Positions 1 to 4,934 of a stretch of 7,269 nt of DNA are shown piece by piece; the first letter of the stretch is position 1; each line of letters opens with the position of its first letter. The stretch is taken from NCBI GenBank assembly GCA_029884035.1, contig JAOUIM010000178.1, positions 1-7,269 of the forward strand. The letters are read 5' to 3'. Origin of the DNA: Aquincola sp. Its GTDB lineage: Bacteria; Pseudomonadota; Gammaproteobacteria; Burkholderiales; Burkholderiaceae_C. Under the pieces are notes generated by a model. That model was not told where the DNA came from. It saw nothing but the letters and a program-made list of their open reading frames with translations, and did not search any database. The position numbers and the translations under genes are program-made.

Positions 1-840
1 CTCCAGCGCTTCCTTGAATGCCACGGCCTTGCCAGCGATCACGTGCATCAGCGGCCCCCCTTGCATGCCGGGGAAGATCGCGCTGTTGACCTTCTTCGCG
101 ATCTCGTCGTCGTTGGCGAGGATGATGCCGCCGCGCGGGCCACGAAGGCTCTTGTGGGTGGTGGACGTCACCACGTCGGCGTGCGGCACCGGGTTGGGGT
201 ACACGCCGGCGGCCACGAGCCCTGCGTAGTGCGCCATGTCCACCATGAGATAGGCGCCGACGGCCTTGGCGATGCGGGCGAAGCGCTCGAAATCGATGCG
301 CAGCGAGTACGCCGAAGCGCCTGCCAGGATCAGCTTGGGCTTGTGCTCGTGCGCAAGGCGTTCGACCTGCGCATAGTCGATCTCCTCGCTGGCCGTCAGG
401 CCGTAGCTCAGCACCTTGAACCATTTGCCGGACATGTTCACCGGCGAGCCATGAGTCAGGTGGCCGCCCTCGGCCAGCGACATCCCGAGAAAACTGTCAC
501 CCGGCTGCAGCAGCGCCATGAACGCAGCCTGGTTGGCCTGCGAGCCCGAATTGGGCTGCACGTTCGCGTGGCGCGCGCCGAACAACTGCTTGCAGCGGTC
601 GATCGCCAACTGCTCGACCACGTCGACGTATTCGCAACCGCCGTAGTAGCGTCGGCCTGGATAGCCCTCGGCGTACTTGTTGGTCAGCTGGGAGCCCTGC
701 GCCGCGAGCACGGCGGGCGACGTGTAGTTCTCGCTGGCGATCAGCTCGATGTGTTCTTCCTGGCGCCGGTTCTCGGCCTGGATTGCGGCCCAGATCTCGG
801 GATCGACATCGGAAAGGTTGTATTGGGTGTGGTCGAACAT
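1..840 (-). CDS. glyA: Serine hydroxymethyltransferase, N-terminal 280 residues (cut by window edge)
   Basis: This cytoplasmic PLP enzyme interconverts serine plus tetrahydrofolate with glycine plus 5,10-methylene-tetrahydrofolate, the main source of one-carbon units. The frame begins MFDHTQYNLSDVDPEIW and stays open to base 1, giving 280 of the roughly 415 residues usual for the family. Visible family motifs are ELIASENYTSPAV near residue 32, NKYAEGYPGRRYYGG (54-68), NSGSQAN (97-103), GGHLTHG (125-131), VDMAH with Asp201 and His204, and TSTTHKSLRGPRGG, in which Lys230 is the expected PLP Schiff-base lysine. The start at 840 matches the family N-terminus. A GAGGA-type ribosome site (about 852-856) lies 11 bases upstream, which is rather far. 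An in-frame ATG at 858 would add MRTASI but has no ribosome site. No active-site residue looks damaged. The C-terminal third lies outside the window. Confidence 0.97.
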   Translation of the reverse strand, partial: MFDHTQYNLSDVDPEIWAAIQAENRRQEEHIELIASENYTSPAVLAAQGSQLTNKYAEGYPGRRYYGGCEYVDVVEQLAIDRCKQLFGARHANVQPNSGSQANQAAFMALLQPGDSFLGMSLAEGGHLTHGSPVNMSGKWFKVLSYGLTASEEIDYAQVERLAHEHKPKLILAGASAYSLRIDFERFARIAKAVGAYLMVDMAHYAGLVAAGVYPNPVPHADVVTSTTHKSLRGPRGGIILANDDEIAKKVNSAIFPGMQGGPLMHVIAGKAVAFKEALE

Positions 841-1072
841 GATGGAGGCAGTCCTCATCCGGATGACGGGCCTTCGCGTCGGGTCCGTATTGCCAAACGG
901 CAAGACATGGGATCCCACGCAGGGCTGCCCAGGCGAACGGCGGACGCGGCCCACCGCAATCGCCGACAAGCCGCCTGCGCTTCCCGGTGGTGGACCACCT
1001 CGGGCGGATAGGGGGTGCCCCGCCGCCGTTATCGCCAGTCGCGCAGGCCGCAGAGTGTAGCGAAGGCGCGCC
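841..1072. other. Intergenic region upstream of glyA
   Basis: This 232-base gap lies between the stop of the transglycosylase gene and the start of glyA, both on the minus strand. I see no coding frame resembling a protein family and no clear sigma-70 promoter or T-tailed terminator. It holds three small dyads: the 12-base palindrome TCATCCGGATGA (855-866), the inverted repeat TTGCC-N4-GGCAA (890-903), and an imperfect stem around GGTGGACCACC (within 983-1004). The glyA leader and promoter are presumably here. I do not recognise a riboswitch. Confidence 0.6.
890..903. promoter_or_regulatory. Inverted repeat TTGCC-N4-GGCAA upstream of glyA
   Basis: A perfect five-base inverted repeat with a four-base spacer lies about 50 bases before the glyA start. 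The position and symmetry suit a repressor or activator half-site pair, and on the minus strand it could also form a small hairpin in the leader. Five-base arms arise often by chance in G+C-rich DNA, so the call is weak and I assign no regulator. Confidence 0.2.
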
Positions 1073-1939
1073 TCAGAACGCCCGCGCCACCTTCTCCGGG
1101 ACAGCGACCGGCACCGGCAGCACGGGCGCGTCGAACGACTCGGGCGGCCGCGCCGGCAACACGAGCGGAGCCTGTGGCACCGTGATCGCGACCTGGCGTC
1201 CCTGCGCGACCTGCTTCAAGTGGCCCTGCTCGCCGAGCACCTTGGCCGCGTAGCCTCCGTCGTCGGCGAGGTTGGCGGCGCCGACGTAAAAGCGCAGCCC
1301 TCCCTCGAGGCTGCCCGCGCGTGCGATGCACTCCTTGAGCACCTGCACGCCGACGCGCAGGTTGGTGATCGGGTCGAACGCCGCATGGTTGCCCCCAAAG
1401 GGCTCGTACTTGTCGTCGTGGACGTGCGTCATGACCTGCATGAGACCCTGTGCCCCGACCGGGCTTTGCGCAAACGGGTTGAAGCGCGACTCCACCGCCA
1501 TGATGGCCAGGATCAGCGTCGGGTCGAGTTGGGCGCGCTGGCCCACCGTCCAGGCCTCCTTCACGAGCCGGCTCAGCGGCTCCGGTGCGACCTGGTAGCG
1601 GCGTGACAGCCAACTGGCAATCTTGGCCTGTTGCCGCGGCAATTCGGAAGGGTCCGACGCGGTCGCACGCGCGATGGCGTCCGGCTCGGCAAGCGCAATG
1701 AGCATGTTGCCGTCGCGCTCGGCCCGCGCCTCGTGGCGCTCCTGCAGCCAATCGAGCGCTGCGGTCTCTAGGCCGCGGCGCATGTCGGCATGGCTGCCGA
1801 CAAAGACCGCTGTGGCCACCACGGCAAGGCCCACCAGGGCCAGCCCGTTGTGGCTCACCTCGAGCAGCCCATTGCCGACATCACGCACGAACACGGCGCA
1901 CGACGCATGCACCGATCGGATCCATTGTTTCGCTGTCAC
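1073..1939 (-). CDS. Membrane-anchored lytic transglycosylase with SLT (GH23-type) domain
   Basis: This is probably a peptidoglycan lytic transglycosylase, which cleaves the MurNAc-GlcNAc bond and leaves 1,6-anhydro-MurNAc. The 288-residue protein has a hydrophobic segment at about residues 32-48 (LALVGLAVVATAVFVG), likely an inner-membrane anchor facing the periplasm. A charged linker follows, then an SLT domain from about 125 to 245. AVESRFNP supplies the catalytic Glu150, and GAQGLMQVM lies at 162-170. YVGAAN later fits the Y-AG-N region of the fold, and the C-terminal tail is rich in Pro and Val. I chose the GTG at 1939 because GAAAGGAAG stands just upstream. The frame can be extended to a GTG at 2017, but those 26 residues look unlike the family and carry no ribosome site. 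It is divergent from ubiD. I cannot say which named Mlt or Slt subfamily it belongs to. Confidence 0.85.
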   Translation of the reverse strand: MTAKQWIRSVHASCAVFVRDVGNGLLEVSHNGLALVGLAVVATAVFVGSHADMRRGLETAALDWLQERHEARAERDGNMLIALAEPDAIARATASDPSELPRQQAKIASWLSRRYQVAPEPLSRLVKEAWTVGQRAQLDPTLILAIMAVESRFNPFAQSPVGAQGLMQVMTHVHDDKYEPFGGNHAAFDPITNLRVGVQVLKECIARAGSLEGGLRFYVGAANLADDGGYAAKVLGEQGHLKQVAQGRQVAITVPQAPLVLPARPPESFDAPVLPVPVAVPEKVARAF

Positions 1940-1941
1940 GA

Positions 1942-1951
1942 ACTTCCTTTC
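1942..1951 (-). promoter_or_regulatory. Ribosome binding site deciding the transglycosylase start
   Basis: On the minus strand the bases read GAAAGGAAG followed by TTC and GTG, which places a purine-rich Shine-Dalgarno core a few bases before the GTG at 1939. No comparable site precedes the longer GTG start at 2017. This supports the 288-residue form, whose short basic N-terminus leads directly into the membrane segment. Confidence 0.55.
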
Positions 1952-2109
1952 AGGCCACCAGGCCCGACGCGCCGTGAGCAACGGCACGCAAGGCTCGATG
2001 GTCATAATCGGCCGCACTGGGCCGGCACCAGCGATCTGCGTCGCAGGTACCGAACCGCCAGACGCGGCGGGCAGCGTTGCGTCCTCGACACCCCAACGAT
2101 GCTGGACGC

Positions 2110-2132
2110 GGGTTAACCCTTGAATTTCAAGG
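2110..2132. promoter_or_regulatory. Two overlapping palindromes upstream of ubiD, candidate operator
   Basis: GGGTTAACCC (2110-2119) is a perfect 10-base palindrome. It overlaps by two bases the 15-base dyad CCTTGAA-T-TTCAAGG (2118-2132), which has perfect seven-base arms around one central base. The pair lies 70-93 bases before the ubiD start, and a possible -35 hexamer TTGAAT lies within the second dyad. Exact symmetry and placement in an A+T-richer promoter region suggest a protein-binding site. I do not recognise a known consensus and name no regulator. Confidence 0.4.
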
Positions 2133-2202
2133 CGAACGGATTCTATGGAGCGTCCAAATAACCGGTCAAGTATTTCACAAAGCCCGTAACGACGCGAAAG
2201 TA

Positions 2203-3768
2203 ATGAAATACACCGACCTGAGAGACTTCATTCGGCAACTGGAAACGCTTGGTCAGCTCAGGCGCGTCGACCAGCCGCTTGCCGTGAGGCTGGAAATGAC
2301 AGCGATCGCTGACCAAGTTCTGCGTGCCAGTGGCCCCGCCATGCTGGTTACACATCCAGTGGGTTACAAAGTCCCGGCGCTGATCAACCTATTTGGCACA
2401 CCCAAACGGGTGGCGCTGGCGATGGGTGCCGAGGGGCTGGATGGATTGCGAGAGGTCGGCCAGGCCCTTGCCCGGCTCAAGGAGCCCGAACCGCCGAAGG
2501 GAGTCAAGGACGCGGGGCGCCTGTTGTCGATGGTCAAGACGTTGTGGGACATGAAGCCCGAAGTGCGCCGAACCGCTCCCTGCCAGGACGTGGTCCTCGA
2601 GGGCGGCGACGTCGACTTGTCCCAACTGCCGATCCAGACGTGCTGGCCAGGAGATGCCGGACCGCTGATCACCTGGGGGCTGACGATCACGCGCGGGCCG
2701 CAGTCGGTGAGCGCACCGCGGCTGCGTCAGAACCTGGGCATCTACCGGCAACAGGTGATCGGACGGCGTGAAGTCATCATGCGCTGGCTCGCCCACCGCG
2801 GTGGTGCCCTCGACTTCCGCGACTTCGCTCGAGCCAACCCGGGCCAGCCGTTCCCGATCGCCGTCGCGCTGGGCGCCGACCCGGCGACCATCCTGGGCGC
2901 CGTAACGCCCGTTCCCGACACGCTGTCCGAGTATCAGTTCGCCGGCCTGCTGCGTGGCGCACGCACCGAGGTCGTGGACACGCGCGTTGGCGAAGGACAA
3001 CGCAAGCTTCAGGCGCCGGCCAGCGCTGAGTTCGTGCTCGAAGGCCATGTCCCCACGGCGTCACCCGGTTTCAGCGGCGAAAGCGAGTGGGGCGTCAAGC
3101 TCATGGAACGCGGCGGCCACCTGCATGCGCTCGAAGGCCCGTTCGGCGACCACACCGGCTACTACAACGAGCAGGACTGGTTCCCGGTCTTTCGCATCGA
3201 ACGCCTCACGCACAGGCGTGATCCGATCTACCACTCGACCTACACCGGCAAGCCACCGGACGAACCGGCAGTGCTCGGCGTGGCGCTCAATGAAGTCTTC
3301 GTGCCGATCCTGCAGAAGCAGTTTCCAGAGATCGTCGATTTCTACCTGCCGCCCGAGGGGTGCAGCTACCGCATGGCGGTGATCTCCATCCGCAAGGCGT
3401 ACCCGGGCCACGCGAAGCGCGTGATGTTCGGCCTGTGGAGCTACCTGCGCCAGTTCATGTACACGAAGTTCATCGTCGTGACCGACGACGACGTGGACAT
3501 CCGCGATTGGAAGGAAGTCGTCTGGGCCATCACAACCCGCGTCGACCCCGTGCGCGACACGACCCTGGTGGACAGCACCCCGATCGACTATCTCGACTTC
3601 GCGTCGCCGAAAAGCGGCCTGGGCGGCAAGATGGGGCTGGATGCCACCAACAAGTGGCCAGGCGAAACGGCGCGCGAGTGGGGCCGTGCGATCACGATGC
3701 CCGACGATGTGCGTGCCCGTGTGGCATCGATCTTCGACGCGGTGATGGCCTCACCGCCGTCCGCCTGA
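2203..3768 (+). CDS. ubiD: UbiD, 3-octaprenyl-4-hydroxybenzoate decarboxylase
   Basis: This prenylated-FMN-dependent decarboxylase removes the carboxyl group of 3-polyprenyl-4-hydroxybenzoate in ubiquinone synthesis; the family needs UbiX to make the cofactor, and UbiX is not in this window. The 521-residue protein follows E. coli UbiD (about 497 residues) almost throughout: MKYTDLRDFI at the N-terminus, TCWPGDAGPLITWGLT (147-162), QNLGIYRQQVIG (176-187), HRGGALDF, SVALGADP-type PIAVALGADPATILGAVTP, and GPFGDHTGYY (312-321). By remembered alignment, metal and cofactor ligands are Asn177, His198 and Glu243; Asp316 sits in the substrate-site motif. The start at 2203 gives the conserved N-terminus, although only a weak GAAAG precedes it; the frame extends further upstream without resemblance to UbiD. 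Residues about 284-308 form an insertion relative to E. coli. The gene stands alone, divergent from the transglycosylase gene and convergent with the DUF218 gene. Confidence 0.97.
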   Translation: MKYTDLRDFIRQLETLGQLRRVDQPLAVRLEMTAIADQVLRASGPAMLVTHPVGYKVPALINLFGTPKRVALAMGAEGLDGLREVGQALARLKEPEPPKGVKDAGRLLSMVKTLWDMKPEVRRTAPCQDVVLEGGDVDLSQLPIQTCWPGDAGPLITWGLTITRGPQSVSAPRLRQNLGIYRQQVIGRREVIMRWLAHRGGALDFRDFARANPGQPFPIAVALGADPATILGAVTPVPDTLSEYQFAGLLRGARTEVVDTRVGEGQRKLQAPASAEFVLEGHVPTASPGFSGESEWGVKLMERGGHLHALEGPFGDHTGYYNEQDWFPVFRIERLTHRRDPIYHSTYTGKPPDEPAVLGVALNEVFVPILQKQFPEIVDFYLPPEGCSYRMAVISIRKAYPGHAKRVMFGLWSYLRQFMYTKFIVVTDDDVDIRDWKEVVWAITTRVDPVRDTTLVDSTPIDYLDFASPKSGLGGKMGLDATNKWPGETAREWGRAITMPDDVRARVASIFDAVMASPPSA

Positions 3769-3825
3769 CGCGCTGTCAAGGCCGGGTTGGCAATGGCAAG
3801 CAGCGCGTTGATTGCCGACCTTGCA

Positions 3826-3854
3826 TTGCACGAACTTTCGCGCGGCCGTATCGT
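3826..3854 (+). promoter_or_regulatory. Possible sigma-70 promoter in the ubiD downstream gap
   Basis: TTGCAC (3826-3831) and TATCGT (3849-3854) are separated by exactly 17 bases, and each matches four of six bases of the -35 and -10 consensus. The inverted repeat TGCACGA (3827-3833) and TCGTGCA (3851-3857) covers both hexamers, which would suit an operator, or may simply be an RNA stem. A start near 3861 would give a transcript of about 130 bases ending at the terminator. Confidence 0.27.
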
Positions 3855-3860
3855 GCATTT

Positions 3861-3992
3861 GCTCGTAATGCGGGCAATCCCAGTGGTGCAGTCTCTGCGC
3901 CCAAGGAGCCCGGGACCCCTTACCTCCCGAGCCCCGAACGGTGGTGCGAACCACCCACCCCTCCCGCTCCGGCGTGGAGGGGTTTGTCGTTT
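3861..3992 (+). ncRNA. Candidate small RNA or structured ubiD 3' untranslated region
   Basis: If the promoter at 3826-3854 is real, a transcript from about 3861 would run through three hairpins (3872-3902, 3911-3929, 3940-3955, the last with a GNRA-type GCGA loop) into the terminator hairpin and its T-rich tail. No protein frame fits. I compared it from memory with 6S RNA, 4.5S RNA, tmRNA and RNase P RNA and saw none of their conserved motifs. The plainer alternative is that it is only the ubiD 3' end. Confidence 0.25.
3957..3992 (+). terminator. Intrinsic terminator downstream of ubiD
   Basis: ACCCCTCC (3957-3964) pairs perfectly with GGAGGGGT (3976-3983), and inside it CGC pairs with GCG around a TCCG loop with one bulged T. 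The tail TTTGTCGTTT follows directly. It lies about 190 bases after the ubiD stop and would end plus-strand transcription before it enters the DUF218 gene. On the minus strand no T-rich tail follows the hairpin, so it does not look like a classical terminator for the opposite gene. Confidence 0.7.
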
Positions 3993-4003
3993 GATGGGCC
4001 CAG

Positions 4004-4825
4004 TCAGGACCCGAGCCACCAACCGAGCTTTTCCCGAAGCACCGAGCGCACGAGCATGAAGCCCTCGCCTGAGGGCATCCAGCGCAGGGCTGGGCGCTCG
4101 ACACGCCGTGCCAGACCCATCGGCGCGGCCACGATCTCCCACTTGGCATCGTTGCGCTGAGCGGCTTCCTTGAAGGCGCGCAGCGCACGCGGCATATGCC
4201 AGCCGTGTGTCACCACCACCACCTGTTGGATGCCCTGCTCCTTGAGCATGGCGGTACTGAACTGCGCGTTCTCGCGTGTGTCTCGTGCGCGCGGTTCGGC
4301 CCAGCGCAGCGGCCGCATGAATTCGCGCGTGGCGATCTCGGCCGCAATCTCCGCCTCGGCCGCACCAGGTTCGGCGGCGTGGGCCAAACCGCCCGAGTAC
4401 ATCACCGGCGCGCCGATATCACGTCCGAGCCAGATGCCGTAACGCAGGCGCTCCAGCGCCAGAGGCGACAGGCTCGCCACACCGTACTCGGGCGAACTCG
4501 CTTCGCGGCCACCACCGAGCACCACGACCGCGATCGAGCCCTTGCCCGACGCCATCGCCTTGCGCATGTCGGCGATCCGATCGGCCGACAGCGCCGGCGG
4601 CGGCGACAGCACCGACTTCTGCAGCCACTCGCCCGCCGCGCTGCATGAAGCCAGCCACAGGCCGAGCACCGCCAGCACGATGAGCAGCCACCCCAACCCG
4701 CGTCGCCAGAACATCAGACGCGCGCCAAACAGCGTCAGCAGCAGCAGCGGCACCGGCGGGAGCAGCAGCGCACTGAGCACCGGTTTCCACGACTCGATGC
4801 CGAGCGACAGGAAGATCTCGTTCAC
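4004..4825 (-). CDS. YdcF/ElyC/SanA-family (DUF218) envelope protein
   Basis: The protein has 273 residues. Two hydrophobic segments (about 17-36 and 45-61) precede a DUF218 domain from about residue 97 to 235, the same plan as E. coli ElyC. Domain motifs are VVVLGGG (100-106), SGG (144-146), DTRENA (182-187) and VVVVTHGWHMPRAL (202-215). DUF218 proteins are poorly understood; ElyC and SanA are tied to peptidoglycan and envelope integrity, and the conserved polar residues suggest an enzyme or ligand site, probably periplasmic here. The GTG start at 4825 has no clear ribosome site, but it gives the expected two-segment N-terminus. LASC (58-61) at the end of the second segment reads like a lipobox, and an internal ATG at 4714 would create a lipoprotein-like signal. 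The gene is divergent from the AsmA-like gene, with 109 bases between the starts. The exact role is unknown. Confidence 0.85.
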   Translation of the reverse strand: MNEIFLSLGIESWKPVLSALLLPPVPLLLLTLFGARLMFWRRGLGWLLIVLAVLGLWLASCSAAGEWLQKSVLSPPPALSADRIADMRKAMASGKGSIAVVVLGGGREASSPEYGVASLSPLALERLRYGIWLGRDIGAPVMYSGGLAHAAEPGAAEAEIAAEIATREFMRPLRWAEPRARDTRENAQFSTAMLKEQGIQQVVVVTHGWHMPRALRAFKEAAQRNDAKWEIVAAPMGLARRVERPALRWMPSGEGFMLVRSVLREKLGWWLGS

Positions 4826-4934
4826 GTTCTGTTATCGGCTCGACGGCCACGGCGATGGGCGCTGATTGTGCACCGGCGGCCTCTGGCGGTTCGTGCGAAT
4901 TGCCGCATCGGGGCGCCTCGGGCAGGATTGCCGG
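4826..4934. other. Short divergent promoter region
   Basis: These 109 bases separate two divergent starts and must hold promoters or leaders for both the DUF218 and the DUF748 genes. I see no clear -35/-10 pair, strong dyad or terminator. The only assignable signal is the ribosome site AGGA at 4924-4927. Confidence 0.5.
4924..4927 (+). promoter_or_regulatory. Ribosome binding site of the DUF748 gene
   Basis: AGGA sits seven bases before the ATG at 4935, a normal spacing. It fixes the start, which directly precedes a basic stretch and a membrane segment, as expected for AsmA-like proteins. Confidence 0.6.

Larger units (their letters stand above)
1940..2202. other. Divergent intergenic region between transglycosylase gene and ubiD
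   Basis: This 263-base gap must carry promoters for both flanking genes. Its right half (about 2105-2202) is visibly richer in A+T than the rest of the window. On the minus strand GATTATGAC (about 2002-2010) could hold a -10 element for the transglycosylase gene, but I see no convincing -35 partner. On the plus strand TTGAAT (2120-2125) could be a -35 for ubiD, but only a poor -10 (TTCTAT, 2141-2146) follows, at 15 bases. Dyads occur at 2036-2046 (CTGCG-T-CGCAG), 2110-2119 and 2118-2132. Open frames extending back from ubiD begin at a TTG and do not resemble UbiD. Confidence 0.55.
3769..4003. other. Structured intergenic gap between convergent genes
   Basis: This 235-base gap follows the ubiD stop and precedes (on the opposite strand) the stop of the DUF218 gene. 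It has no protein frame that I recognise. It contains a run of stem-loops on the plus strand: 3785-3820 (GGTTGGCAAT with ATTGCCGACC, one wobble pair), 3823-3862 (GCA and TGCACGA with TCGTGCA and TGC), 3872-3902 (GGGC with GCCC, inner GCAG-TCT-CTGC), 3911-3929 (CGGGA with TCCCG), 3940-3955 (GGTGGT with ACCACC, loop GCGA) and the terminator 3957-3983. Some will be chance in G+C-rich DNA, but the first two stems and the last two are exact or nearly so. Confidence 0.6.

Noticed and set aside
983..1004. Imperfect stem CCCG...GGTGGACCACC...CGGG as a terminator of the transglycosylase gene
   Set aside because: The core arms leave almost no loop, the flanks need bulges, and no T-rich tail follows on the minus strand.
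43..1011. Long plus-strand open frame of 322 codons opposite glyA
   Set aside because: It is antisense to a certain SHMT sequence, is rich in Arg, His and Gly as G+C-rich shadow frames are, and shows no family motif.
1940..2017. A 26-codon N-terminal extension of the transglycosylase from a GTG
   Set aside because: It lacks a ribosome site, while a good one precedes the GTG at 1939. The extension would also put an odd sequence before the membrane anchor.
2077..2202. A 42-codon N-terminal extension of UbiD from a TTG start
   Set aside because: The extension does not resemble the family, lies across the palindromes and promoter region, and UbiD proteins begin at MKYxDLRDF.
3940..3955. Shared GGTGGTG...ACCACC motif here and at 986-999 as a dispersed repeat
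   Set aside because: The two copies match over only a few G+C-rich bases and differ in spacing, which is likely chance.
3769..4003. A known housekeeping RNA (6S, 4.5S, tmRNA or RNase P RNA) in the gap
   Set aside because: None of the conserved core motifs that I can recall is present, and the stem arrangement does not match the 6S rod.
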